10,137 nt of DNA from Gammaproteobacteria bacterium (GTDB lineage: Bacteria > Pseudomonadota > Gammaproteobacteria > Pseudomonadales > Pseudohongiellaceae): contig PWQG01000285.1 in the NCBI GenBank assembly GCA_003556835.1, positions 1-10,137 on the forward strand, written 5' to 3'. Positions 1 through 7,622 of the stretch are shown here, piece after piece (the stretch's first letter is position 1; each line of letters opens with the position of its first letter). The translations under genes were made by a program, and so were the position numbers. A model generated the notes under the pieces. It was not told where the DNA came from. It saw only the letters and a list, made by a program, of their open reading frames with translations, and made no database searches.

Positions 1-121
1 TCGTCGCGGGGGAGGTACTGCCGCGGCGGGTAGCCGCGTTCGCGCAGTTCGATGGCGCGGGTGGTGTCGGCAAGCTCGGTGCCGTCGATGACAACCCGCA
101 CCCGGCGGGCGTGCGGGTGCA
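1..121. repeat. left copy of 121-bp exact terminal direct repeat
   Basis: These 121 bases recur without mismatch at 10017-10137, at the other end of the window and in the same orientation. The match begins at the first base and stops at the last base of the window, as expected when an assembler reports a circular path with a fixed overlap. The repeat lies wholly inside the DUF427 coding sequence. A real duplication ending exactly at both window borders would be a coincidence. Confidence 0.95.
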
Positions 122-155
122 GGGTGATGCGGGGCTCGGAGGCATCGTCTTTCAA
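1..155 (-). CDS. DUF427 family protein, 5' part (runs off the left edge)
   Basis: This is the N-terminal part of a small DUF427 (PF04248) protein of unknown function. It starts at a TTG (155-153) that overlaps the TGA stop of the upstream yeiH gene in the string TTGA, so translation may be coupled. The first residues read MKDDASEPRITLHPHARR, followed by VRVVIDGTELADT, the usual family opening. A GTG further in, at the VRVV position, would give a shorter protein, but the conserved ITLHPH stretch before it favours the longer start. The frame leaves the window at base 1 after 51 codons. The same frame continues at 10137-9839, so the two pieces are probably one gene of 110 codons plus stop across a circular junction. 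The segment is visibly more GC-rich than the TRAP genes. No link to sulfonate metabolism is known for the family. Confidence 0.75.
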   Translation of the reverse strand, partial: MKDDASEPRITLHPHARRVRVVIDGTELADTTRAIELRERGYPPRQYLPRD

Positions 156-1207
156 GCACCTAGCCCCATTAGAGCTACCGCAGCGAGCACAACGCCGAGC
201 AGTAAGACAGTTTCCGCTACCATCAGCACTACCGGCTTCCACCCCACCACCGCAAGCTTCTGAAAGGATGTCTTGATACCCAGGGCGGCAATAGCGGTGA
301 CCAGGCACCAGCGGGAAAGCGTCGTCATTGCATCGTTGGCAGCTTCAGGAATCATCCCCATGCTGTTCACTATAACCAGCGCGACAAAACCCACCAAGAA
401 TCCCGGCAACAACGGCATTCGGGCTGATTCTCCCGCTTCGCTTCTCGACTTGCGGAATAGCCACATGAACACCATGACGACAGGGACCAGCATGGCAACC
501 CGCACCAGCTTGACAAGGGTGGAAACATCACCCGTCTCGTCCGAGATCATATAGCCAGCGCCGACCACCTGGGCAACATCGTGGATAGTACCACCAAGAA
601 AGATGCCCGCCTGCGTATCCGTCAAGGCGAGCACGCCGGCAATCAACGGGTAGCTCACCATTGCCATGGTCGAAAGTGTAGTTACCCCCACTACAGTCAA
701 TATTGTATTGCGCTCGTTCTTTTCGTTTCTTGGCATGACGGCCGACAAAGCCAAGGCTGCCGAGGCCCCACAAATTGCTACAGCACCGCCGGTCAACAAG
801 CCAAGTTCTCGCGTCAGCCCCAGCGCCCTTGCAAAAATGGCTCCCAGGATAATGACCGTTGCCACCGAGCCCACCACCATCAATACCGGCCCTAGCCCCA
901 GGGCCCCTACCTGTTCAAACGTCATTCGGGCTCCTAGCAACGCTACGCCCAGCCGAAGAACGGTGCGAGAGGCAAAATCGATGCCCTCTCGGCAGCGCCC
1001 CTCCTCGCTAAGGAAGTGCAGGGACATGCCGAACAACAGCGCGTAAAGCAGGGTGGGGCCACCATAATGGTCGGCAATAAAGGTCGTCGCAAGGGCAATG
1101 GTAACGCATACAAGAAGACCACGACCAATGGAATGATAGCGTCCAAACGAGCCGCGAAAATATGTTCGCATGCTGGTAATCGGAGCAGCAAAGCCTCGTG
1201 GTTTCAT
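152..1207 (-). CDS. yeiH: YeiH/UPF0324 family membrane protein, putative sulfite exporter (CuyZ-like)
   Basis: A 351-residue polytopic inner-membrane protein of the YeiH / UPF0324 family (COG2855, Cons_hypoth698). Hydrophobic segments run through most of its length. The family signatures are visible: GGAVAICGASA near residues 140-150 and GGTIHDVAQVVGAG near 205-218. Members are annotated as putative sulfate or sulfite exporters, and CuyZ, encoded beside the cysteate sulfo-lyase gene cuyA in marine bacteria, belongs here. With a CuyA-like lyase in the same operon, disposal of the sulfite it releases is the natural inferred role. The ATG at 1207-1205 has a modest GGGGA seven bases upstream; Met13 (1171) is an alternative start. 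A 138-bp gap separates it from the racemase-family gene, the longest gap in the operon. Its stop overlaps the putative DUF427 start. The family call is firm, but the transported ion is inferred from context. Confidence 0.9.
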   Translation of the reverse strand: MKPRGFAAPITSMRTYFRGSFGRYHSIGRGLLVCVTIALATTFIADHYGGPTLLYALLFGMSLHFLSEEGRCREGIDFASRTVLRLGVALLGARMTFEQVGALGLGPVLMVVGSVATVIILGAIFARALGLTRELGLLTGGAVAICGASAALALSAVMPRNEKNERNTILTVVGVTTLSTMAMVSYPLIAGVLALTDTQAGIFLGGTIHDVAQVVGAGYMISDETGDVSTLVKLVRVAMLVPVVMVFMWLFRKSRSEAGESARMPLLPGFLVGFVALVIVNSMGMIPEAANDAMTTLSRWCLVTAIAALGIKTSFQKLAVVGWKPVVLMVAETVLLLGVVLAAVALMGLGA

Positions 1208-1345
1208 CTAAAATTCCCCGGTCGCATCCCGTCATTCGCATGAGCATCTCCATGGCTCGCGCGTCGCCGAACCACGAGAACATCAGCTAAAAAGTAAAAT
1301 TTTTCAAGAGGCCGATCATCGCCTCGCACTATCGATGAAAGAGCG
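1208..1345 (-). promoter_or_regulatory. longest intra-operon gap, with a weak hairpin and T-rich tract
   Basis: The 138-bp space between the racemase-family gene and yeiH has no convincing gene. On the minus strand it holds a short inverted repeat, GAGGC / GCCTC (1325-1321 and 1312-1308, eight-base loop), followed by TTGAAAAATTTTACTTTTT (about 1306-1288). This could be a weak terminator or attenuator that lowers yeiH expression. TTGAAA there also resembles a -35 box, but the hexamer 17 bases on (GATGTT) is a poor -10. I cannot decide between attenuator, internal promoter and neutral spacer. Confidence 0.3.
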
Positions 1346-2080
1346 TCAGCTGCCTGCAGCGGCTGCAACAACGTCATCGGCCAGCACTTGCAGGGTATCG
1401 ACCACAGGAGTTGACATCTCCAGGCCATCGGCAATAACGGAAAGCTCGGTGCATGCCAGCACCAAGACATCCGCCTGCTGTTCTCCGAGGTCGGTCGCAG
1501 CGCGAGAAAAGGCCCCGAGGGTATCGGGGTGACGACCCTGCCCCCGCTTTACGGCACGTATCACCTCCAGCACAGCACCTTCATCGCGTGGATATAACAG
1601 CGACAGCCCGCGTTCGTTGGCAAAACCTTCATAGAGACCAATCTTGCGAAGGGCGGGGGAGCACAGCATGCCGACGCGAGCCCCGGGCCAGCGATACACG
1701 ATAGTATCCAGCGCCCTTTCGACGATGTGCCAGACCGGAATGCTCACTGCATCCTGAGCGTCCTCCCAATAATAGTGGGCTGTGTTGCACGGCATGACCA
1801 GGAAGTGCGCACCGGCTCTTTCCAGGCGGCGCGCCATCTCTGCGATCGCCGGCCCTGGATTCTCACCATCCCCATCAATCAAGGCCTTGATGCGCGATGG
1901 TACCTTGGGGTTATTGTCCACCAGCATATGCACATGGTCTATGTCGTCCTGTGCTGGCGTGGCATCGATGACCCGCTGCATGAAGGCCACTGTGGCATCA
2001 GGCCCCATGCCTCCCAGAACGCCAACAGTGACATGCTCACTTTCCGACCCAACGACCTTGTATTCGTCACTTTTACTCAC
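1346..2080 (-). CDS. Asp/Glu/hydantoin racemase family protein (aspartate racemase-like)
   Basis: A 244-residue cytosolic protein of the PLP-independent aspartate/glutamate racemase family. These enzymes invert an alpha carbon with two opposed cysteines. Both are present: Cys98 in MPCNTAH and Cys210 in LACTELS. The N-terminal VGVLGGMGPDAT (about residues 19-30) is the usual opening of the aspartate racemase subgroup. The chosen start is GTG at 2080-2078, because GGGAG sits seven bases upstream; an ATG at 2110 would overlap dctM and lacks such a site. It begins 19 bases after the dctM stop and is plainly part of the operon. Beside a cysteate lyase, a substrate such as cysteate (an aspartate analogue with sulfonate for the side-chain carboxylate) is plausible but inferred. 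Aspartate, glutamate or another acidic amino acid is possible too. Confidence 0.88.
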   Translation of the reverse strand: MSKSDEYKVVGSESEHVTVGVLGGMGPDATVAFMQRVIDATPAQDDIDHVHMLVDNNPKVPSRIKALIDGDGENPGPAIAEMARRLERAGAHFLVMPCNTAHYYWEDAQDAVSIPVWHIVERALDTIVYRWPGARVGMLCSPALRKIGLYEGFANERGLSLLYPRDEGAVLEVIRAVKRGQGRHPDTLGAFSRAATDLGEQQADVLVLACTELSVIADGLEMSTPVVDTLQVLADDVVAAAAGS

Positions 2081-2087
2081 AACAATA

Positions 2088-2092
2088 CTCCC
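2088..2092 (-). promoter_or_regulatory. ribosome binding site deciding a GTG start
   Basis: GGGAG on the minus strand lies seven bases before the GTG at 2080-2078. It supports this GTG over the upstream in-frame ATG at 2110 as the start of the racemase-family gene. Confidence 0.6.
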
Positions 2093-2099
2093 AAAACCG

Positions 2100-3380
2100 T
2101 CAATACCCAAACTTGCCAGGCAACCACAGTGTCAACTCTGGAATGAAGGCAAGAACAAGTGCAATTACCACCATGGACCCAACGAGTGGCAGCGCCCTGA
2201 CCGATATCCTCTCTATCGAGACATTGGCAATACTGGAGCTAATAAACATGTTCTCGCCGAGAGGAGGTGTCGAGAAGCCAATACCAAGACTGACCACCAG
2301 CACAATACCAAAATGTATGGGATCAACACCAAGCTCCACCATCACAGGAAGAAGCACTGGAGTCACTATCATGATCACAGCCAGAATCTCGATAAACATT
2401 CCCACCATCAGCAAAAACAAGATAACGAGTATCCAGACCAGCCAGAGGCTTGTAGTGATATCCAGAATCCCTTGAGCGATCATCGCCGGGATATGATTCT
2501 CCACCAGAACGCGACCAAACGCTGTCGCCGTGAACATGATGATCAACACTCGACCTGTCAGCCATGTGGCGCTCTCGAACGACTTCCCAATACCGATCAA
2601 GGAAGACTCCCTGTGTATGAAGACACCGACAAAAAGCGCATAGAAAATTGAAACAACCGCTGCCTCAGTAGGGGTAAACATCCCCGAATAAATGCCACCA
2701 AGAATAACGACAGGCGCCATCAACGACCAGATCCCTTCTCTCAGCACCTTGAAGACGCGCCGCCAGTCGTAAGGCGTGCCTTCGGTCTGATAGCCATTCC
2801 GCTTGGCCACGACATAATTAGCTATCATCAGACCCGCACCGAGGATGATTCCCGGAATCGCACCGGCCAGAAAAAGAGCGGAAATAGACTGGCTAGCTGT
2901 TACCCCATAGATAATCAACGGCATACTGGGGGGAATGACGACACCCAACCCACCAGCCGTAGCGGTGATCGCTGCCGGATAGCTCCTGCCATACCCTTTT
3001 TCTATCATTGCAGGGATAACCAACATACCTACCGCAGCGGTAGTTGCCGGGCCAGAGCCGGATATGGCACCGAAAAACATGCATGCAATGACAACAGCAG
3101 CACCCAAACCGCCGGCAGCAGGACCGGCAAGTTCTTCAGCTATCCGAATCAGTCGCCGAGCAATACCAGAATCACCCATCAGCGCGCCGGCAAGAATAAA
3201 TGCCGGAAGCGCCATGAGTGGAAAGGAGTTCAAGGCAGAAAAACCCAACTCCACCATCGAGCTGATATCCCTCCCGTCCATCACATAGACAGACATGGCC
3301 GAGATGCCCAGGGCGACTACGATAGGAGCACCAAGAAACAGCAGCCCACCAAAAACCGAAAACAGAATAAGAGCCGTCAT
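2100..3380 (-). CDS. dctM: TRAP transporter large permease, DctM subunit
   Basis: The 426-residue DctM-type subunit is the channel-forming part of a tripartite ATP-independent periplasmic transporter. It uses an ion gradient (usually Na+) to bring in a small acid delivered by the DctP binding protein. It is very hydrophobic from end to end, with the family signatures FFGAISGSGPATTAAVG (about residues 102-118) and GGLGVVIPPSMPLIIYG (about 143-159). Length is normal for a stand-alone DctM. The ATG is preceded by AAAGGAG seven bases upstream, and that site overlaps the end of dctQ, so the two are probably translated together. The carried substrate cannot be read from this subunit. The neighbouring genes suggest a sulfonate, as for the HpsKLM and IseKLM systems of marine bacteria. 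Confidence 0.95.
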   Translation of the reverse strand: MTALILFSVFGGLLFLGAPIVVALGISAMSVYVMDGRDISSMVELGFSALNSFPLMALPAFILAGALMGDSGIARRLIRIAEELAGPAAGGLGAAVVIACMFFGAISGSGPATTAAVGMLVIPAMIEKGYGRSYPAAITATAGGLGVVIPPSMPLIIYGVTASQSISALFLAGAIPGIILGAGLMIANYVVAKRNGYQTEGTPYDWRRVFKVLREGIWSLMAPVVILGGIYSGMFTPTEAAVVSIFYALFVGVFIHRESSLIGIGKSFESATWLTGRVLIIMFTATAFGRVLVENHIPAMIAQGILDITTSLWLVWILVILFLLMVGMFIEILAVIMIVTPVLLPVMVELGVDPIHFGIVLVVSLGIGFSTPPLGENMFISSSIANVSIERISVRALPLVGSMVVIALVLAFIPELTLWLPGKFGY

Positions 3381-3384
3381 AACA

Positions 3385-3936
3385 TCACTCCTTTCCTTTT
3401 TTCAAAGACGGACTGCCAGCAGCTTCGTCTTCAATTATTTTATCGACTTGCTCTTGATCAGCATCACCAAGCTCTACCCCTTTGACCAGCTTGAGGTATT
3501 GAACCTGCAAGACACGAGCAGCCATCAACACGAAAGCAACAGGAAAGACCATATAAACATATGCTAGTGACCACCCCATGGCCGGCGTTCTATAGGGAAA
3601 CTCAATCAGCAACTCTATAAGAGAGATGCTTTTCCAGGCTAACGTCAAGCAAAACCCCACCCAGATCAAATCAACAAAAAGGAGCACCCCATTGGCAATC
3701 CGCTTTGGCAAGAGATTGATATGAATTTGCAGCCGATTATGAGCCCCCAAGTGGGCAGCATGTGCGGCACCCAGGAAGACGAACCAGACAAAGGCATAGC
3801 GGGACAGCTCCTCGATCCATGCCATGCCAATTCCAAGCGTTGCCCGCATAACAACCTGGACAAATATGAGAATGACAAAAAGACCGAGCAAGAACCGGCA
3901 GAAATAATCTTCAATATTGTTTATATACTTCCACAT
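3385..3936 (-). CDS. dctQ: TRAP transporter small permease, DctQ subunit
   Basis: A 183-residue inner-membrane protein with four hydrophobic stretches. The DctQ hallmark WIEELSRY is at about residues 40-47, followed by FLGAAHAAHLGAHNRL. It forms the membrane complex with DctM. I prefer the ATG at 3936-3934, which has AGGGTGG five bases upstream. A TTG at 3957 would add seven residues but has no good ribosome site. The C-terminal tail is charged and cytoplasmic (about residues 155-183). The stop lies four bases before the dctM ATG, typical of coupled TRAP genes. An intercistronic hairpin separates it from dctP. Confidence 0.93.
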   Translation of the reverse strand: MWKYINNIEDYFCRFLLGLFVILIFVQVVMRATLGIGMAWIEELSRYAFVWFVFLGAAHAAHLGAHNRLQIHINLLPKRIANGVLLFVDLIWVGFCLTLAWKSISLIELLIEFPYRTPAMGWSLAYVYMVFPVAFVLMAARVLQVQYLKLVKGVELGDADQEQVDKIIEDEAAGSPSLKKGKE

Positions 3937-3972
3937 GGGCACCACCCTATCAATCAAGGAGTGTGCATTTAA

Positions 3973-3992
3973 GGCCGGGGATCACCCCGGCC
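3973..3992 (-). terminator. perfect GC-rich hairpin between dctP and dctQ
   Basis: An 8-bp perfect stem (GGCCGGGG / CCCCGGCC) with a four-base loop lies just after the dctP stop codon. On the minus strand it is followed by TTAAATGC, not by a true T run. It is therefore more likely a partial terminator or a 3'-end stabiliser of the dctP message than a full stop. Such hairpins are often found after solute-binding-protein genes, which need higher expression than their membrane partners. Confidence 0.65.
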
Positions 3993-4000
3993 AACATGAT

Positions 4001-4984
4001 TTATCGGCCCAAGATGGACTGAAATTCCTCGAATGCTTCCTGCCCACCGATGTCATCATAAAACTTGGGCCAGACCTCTTCCTGAGCGATCCGAATCCAC
4101 TCTTCCTCATCCTCAAGAGCCATAACCTCGACTCCTTCGGCCTCCATGGCTTCCCGCGCCTCAACGGCTCCGGTCAGCTGGAACTGGAGGGCATATAGTT
4201 GAGCGTCTATTCCAGCCCGGCTAATGATCGCCCTCTCCTCGTCTGACAGTGCATCATAAGTACGCACCCCCATCACCAGAGGCTGCAAGGAGTATTGGTG
4301 ATGGACTTCGGTCAAATAATCCTGCACCTCGTGAAACTTCATCGTATAGTTAACGATATAGGGGTTATCCTGGCCATCTACCACTCCCTGCTGGAGTGCC
4401 GTGAACACCTCCGGCCAGGACATGCTGATCGGATTGGCACCCCACGCCTCATAGGTAGCCAGCATGACCTCATTCTGTGGCACCCGAACCTGAAGCCCTT
4501 GCAGATCTTCAAGGTTCTTCACCGGCCGATCCGAATTGGTCAGAAAACGGAAGTTCGAATACAGCCAACTGACAATCTCGACACCAGCCTCTTCTCTGGC
4601 TATTTCATTCCAGCGATCGGCCAGGGGGCCGGTCGTCGCCTTGACGGCATCCGCATGGCTCTGCAGTGAATAAGGCATGGTCAGGGCACCAAGCCTTGGA
4701 GCATACGGAGTCAGATTGCCAACGCCGATAAACGCCATATCGAGTGATCCAACGCGGGTATCCTGAATCATGCCGGTTTCCGGACCCAGCTGGCCGCCTG
4801 GGTAAAGATCGACCGTCATCTCCCCATCGGAATACTGTTCGACCAGTTCCGCAAAGCGCTGTGCCAACGCGCCTTGGTCAGAGTCCATGGGATCACCCAT
4901 ACCTACCTGAAAAGTTCTCGCCTGAGCAGCATGAGTACTAAGAGCAGCCAGAATGGCAGTTGCTAAAAGTGTCTTCTTTAACAT
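4001..4984 (-). CDS. dctP: TRAP transporter solute-binding protein, DctP family
   Basis: A 327-residue periplasmic substrate-binding protein. The start is the ATG at 4984-4982, with AAAGGAG eight bases upstream. It opens with a clear Sec signal peptide: KK, a hydrophobic core, then AQA before Arg23 as the likely signal peptidase I site. The mature part has the family landmarks: YPGGQLG (about 61-67), NFRFLTN (144-150), LQVRVPQN (164-171) and LQQGVVDGQDNP (197-208). Arg167 in VRVPQN is the residue that in this family normally grips the acidic group of the ligand; a sulfonate could take that place. The gene is 44 bases after the aminotransferase stop. Ligand identity is inferred from the operon (a C2-C3 sulfonate or related acid); a dicarboxylate or sugar acid cannot be excluded from sequence alone. 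Confidence 0.95.
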   Translation of the reverse strand: MLKKTLLATAILAALSTHAAQARTFQVGMGDPMDSDQGALAQRFAELVEQYSDGEMTVDLYPGGQLGPETGMIQDTRVGSLDMAFIGVGNLTPYAPRLGALTMPYSLQSHADAVKATTGPLADRWNEIAREEAGVEIVSWLYSNFRFLTNSDRPVKNLEDLQGLQVRVPQNEVMLATYEAWGANPISMSWPEVFTALQQGVVDGQDNPYIVNYTMKFHEVQDYLTEVHHQYSLQPLVMGVRTYDALSDEERAIISRAGIDAQLYALQFQLTGAVEAREAMEAEGVEVMALEDEEEWIRIAQEEVWPKFYDDIGGQEAFEEFQSILGR

Positions 4985-5028
4985 TATTGTCACTCCTTTC
5001 AATTTAAGATTATTTATTTCGGGTATTG

Positions 5029-6219
5029 TCAAACAGCCTCTTCCATGGCACTGTCCATCAGCTGGACAATGTCGTCGCACTCCTGTTCGGTAAAAGTCAG
5101 CGGAAGCCGCAGGTCACAAAGCTGTTCCAGAATACGATCCGCATTGGGCAATGGCCTTGTAGCTGGAAGGTATCGCCAGCTATCGTAGCGGCTGGTGTAG
5201 TCTTCCGGCTGCGGCTTTCCATACCACTTGAGAGGGATACCCCGGGCCTCGCAGCCGGTAATAAAACGGGCGATTTGATCTTGCTCCAGTGACGGCAGCC
5301 GAAACTGGATAGAGCTGCCCACGAAGTCTTCGTCGACGTTACGGGGAATGGTATCAACGAGGGGGTGGGCATCAAGCCCTGCTTCAATACGCCGATAGAG
5401 TGCATTCCACCTCGCCTGACGCGACTCCAGCTCGGCCAACTGAGGGCGTAGCACGGCCGCCCGCAGGTTATCCATACGGCCGCTCATGTTGGGTGCGACG
5501 AACCTTGTCTCCTGGAAGCTATCCGCTCCCGGAGCCGCCAGATGACGGTCATAAAGCATGTAGGATCCGGACATGATGACAGCCCGTCGCATGATCTCCG
5601 GATCGCCGGTGGCCAGCAGGCCACCCTCACCGGAATTGATATGCTTGTAGGTCTGGGTGCTGAAGCACCCCACCTTGCCAAAGGTGCCACTCGGCCTGCC
5701 CGCGTAGCTGGCGCCCATGGTATGGGCACAGTCTTCGATCAAGGTGATCCCGTGTGCATCGCACACTGCAGCGATGGCATCCATATCGCCGATGTGGCCA
5801 CGCATATGCGAGAGCATGAAGAACTTCGCACCGGTTTCCTCAGCGGCCGCTGCCAGGTCATCGGGGTCCACCGTCGTGTCATCGAGAATATCGACCAGCA
5901 CCGCTTCTCCTCCTGCCGCGTGAATGCTGCCGGGGACCGGTGACAGGGTAAAGGCATTGCATAGCACCGGATCTCCCGGGGCCAGGCCGCAGGCCCGAAG
6001 TGCCAGTTGCAGCGCGTAACCGCCTGATGCGCAGGCAAGCGCATAGGAAACGCCCAGGCTCCCGGCAAACTCCTGTTCCAGAAGTGCGACTTCCCCCTGC
6101 TCGCCCTCGACCAGGTTGTAGCGATGCAACCGCCCGGTGCGCATCACCGCCACCGCCGCCTCGATCGACGCCTCGGAAAGTGGCTCTTGCTGGGTGAAAG
6201 ATTTCGAGAAGCGACGCAT
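5029..6219 (-). CDS. DegT/DnrJ/EryC1/StrS-type PLP aminotransferase
   Basis: A 396-residue fold-type-I PLP enzyme of the DegT/DnrJ/EryC1/StrS family. The expected pieces are present in order: FAGSLGVSYALACASGG (about 51-67) in the phosphate-binding region, LIEDCAHTMGA with Asp163 facing the PLP nitrogen, and FSTQTYKHINSGEGG with Lys192 as the likely Schiff-base lysine. The start is the ATG at 6219-6217; its TGAGGT ribosome site contains the TGA stop of the preceding dehydrogenase gene. Most known members transaminate keto-sugars or cyclitols, so it is unexpected here, with no sugar-nucleotide genes nearby. Possible roles are making an amino alcohol from a hydroxyketone sulfonate, or moving the amino group between cysteate or cysteinolate and a keto acid. 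Both are speculative. It is complete and looks catalytically competent. Confidence 0.88.
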   Translation of the reverse strand: MRRFSKSFTQQEPLSEASIEAAVAVMRTGRLHRYNLVEGEQGEVALLEQEFAGSLGVSYALACASGGYALQLALRACGLAPGDPVLCNAFTLSPVPGSIHAAGGEAVLVDILDDTTVDPDDLAAAAEETGAKFFMLSHMRGHIGDMDAIAAVCDAHGITLIEDCAHTMGASYAGRPSGTFGKVGCFSTQTYKHINSGEGGLLATGDPEIMRRAVIMSGSYMLYDRHLAAPGADSFQETRFVAPNMSGRMDNLRAAVLRPQLAELESRQARWNALYRRIEAGLDAHPLVDTIPRNVDEDFVGSSIQFRLPSLEQDQIARFITGCEARGIPLKWYGKPQPEDYTSRYDSWRYLPATRPLPNADRILEQLCDLRLPLTFTEQECDDIVQLMDSAMEEAV

Positions 6220-6229
6220 GTGATAGACC

Positions 6230-7546
6230 TCAGTGACGCTGCTGTTGATAGACGGGGAATTCCCATTTCTCATCGGGGAAGTACTTGGTCAAACGCCAGT
6301 CGCAGGCTCGTGCGTGACCCTCCATGCCCTCCGTGCGAGAAATTCGCGAACCCACGGCACTGAATGTCCGGTTGGCTTCTTCACTGAGCTGCTGAGTGGT
6401 CAACACCTTCATGAACTTGTGCACGTTCAGGCCGCCGCTGTAACGGCCAGCGCGCTTGGTAGGCAGGATATGGTTGGTGCCAGAGCACTTGTCGCCATGG
6501 GTGACGGTGCTGCCCTCGCCCAGGAACAAGGAGCCATAGTTGCTCAGTTTCTCCTTCCACCATTCAAGATCCTCACAGATCACCTGGAGATGCTCGCAAG
6601 CATACCGATCACTGACCTCGACAATTTCCTCGCGGGTATCACCCACAATCACTTCGCCGTAATCGCGCCAGGCAGCATGAACCACCTCGGCATTTGGCAT
6701 ATCATCGGCGACCTTCGGCATCAACTCGATGACCTTGTGCGCCAGAGGTTCGCTGGTGGTAAAAAGCCACACAGGCGAGTTGGTGCCATGCTCGGCCTGT
6801 GAGGCCAGGTCAACGGCGATGGTCATGGGATCAGCACTATCGTCTGCGATGATGGCCGATTCGGTTGGCCCAGCGAAGACATCGATACCCACCTGGCCGA
6901 ACAGCAGCCTTTTAGCCTCGGCCACATAGGCATTCCCCGGCCCAACCAGAATGTCGGCTTCACGACCACCGAACAGGCCAAATGCCATGCTGGCCATGGC
7001 GTGTACGCCGCCCATCTCGAGGATAGTGTCAGCCCCAGCCACATCCAGTGCATATGCAACCGCAGGATTGATGCTGTCACCTCGTGGCGGCGAACAGGCC
7101 ACCACATGGGGAACTCCCGCGGCCTTGGCGGTGGCAACACTCATCAACGCTGAGGCAACATGTGCGTAGCGTCCCCCCGGGATGTAGCATCCCGCGCAAC
7201 CCACGGGTATCACCCGCTGCCCCAGCACGACCCCTGGCTCGGTTTCGATCTCGAAGGGAAGGAGGCTGTCGCGTTGCGCCTCGGCGAAGCGCTTTACCTG
7301 GCGGTGAGCGAAATCGATGTCGTCCTTGATGGACTGGGGTACCGAGGCAATCAGTTGCTGGCGTTTCTCATCGCTCAGCACAAAGCATCCCTTCCAGCCA
7401 TCAAATTTTTCAGCATATTCACGAACCGCCGCTTCGCCGCGCACGCGAATATCATCGAGCATGTCTCGCACCGCCGTGGTAACTCGCTGGTCTTCGGCGG
7501 CAACCGTTGCGGCAGCCTGCGCTGACTTGAGATGTCGAATTGTCAT
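6230..7546 (-). CDS. histidinol dehydrogenase-family enzyme, HpsN-like (sulfopropanediol 3-dehydrogenase type)
   Basis: A 438-residue NAD+-dependent, zinc-containing dehydrogenase of the HisD family, which oxidises a primary alcohol to an acid in two steps. The zinc ligands expected from E. coli HisD are conserved: Gln250 and His253 in SQAEHG, Asp352 in GDKCSG, His411 in EGHARA. The catalytic pair Glu318-His319 is in ACEHLQV, and GPGNAYVAEAKR lies at 202-213. The segment RAGRYSGGLNVHKF replaces the usual SPL-type segment of biosynthetic HisD, as I recall for HpsN, which oxidises 2,3-dihydroxypropane-1-sulfonate to sulfolactate. There are no his genes nearby. The ATG at 7546-7544 has GGAGA five bases upstream. 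The gene sits 76 bases after cuyA and 10 bases before the aminotransferase. The family is certain; the HpsN subgroup is likely; the substrate is open. Cysteinolic acid, an amino alcohol like histidinol, is an attractive candidate. Confidence 0.9.
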   Translation of the reverse strand: MTIRHLKSAQAAATVAAEDQRVTTAVRDMLDDIRVRGEAAVREYAEKFDGWKGCFVLSDEKRQQLIASVPQSIKDDIDFAHRQVKRFAEAQRDSLLPFEIETEPGVVLGQRVIPVGCAGCYIPGGRYAHVASALMSVATAKAAGVPHVVACSPPRGDSINPAVAYALDVAGADTILEMGGVHAMASMAFGLFGGREADILVGPGNAYVAEAKRLLFGQVGIDVFAGPTESAIIADDSADPMTIAVDLASQAEHGTNSPVWLFTTSEPLAHKVIELMPKVADDMPNAEVVHAAWRDYGEVIVGDTREEIVEVSDRYACEHLQVICEDLEWWKEKLSNYGSLFLGEGSTVTHGDKCSGTNHILPTKRAGRYSGGLNVHKFMKVLTTQQLSEEANRTFSAVGSRISRTEGMEGHARACDWRLTKYFPDEKWEFPVYQQQRH

Positions 7547-7583
7547 TGTGTTCTCCACAATACTGCTGATGTCTGAGCCCGAC

Positions 7584-7597
7584 AGTGCTGGGGCACT
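7584..7597 (-). other. small intercistronic inverted repeat
   Basis: AGTGC / GCACT with a four-base loop lies in the 76-base gap between cuyA and the dehydrogenase gene. There is no T run after it. It may be a minor RNA-stability or processing hairpin, or chance. Confidence 0.25.
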
Positions 7598-7622
7598 CAA
7601 GCGCTTTGCCCACCTGAAGCTG

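Noticed and set aside
1782..2651. Plus-strand open frame (289 codons) opposite the racemase-family gene and dctM
   Set aside because: Its product is rich in His, Asn and Lys without any domain signature, and both genes on the other strand are certain.
6230..7546. Reading this gene as histidine-biosynthesis hisD
   Set aside because: No other his gene is present. The neighbours are transport and desulfonation genes, and the C-terminal RYSGGL segment differs from the usual biosynthetic form. The family is right but the pathway is not.
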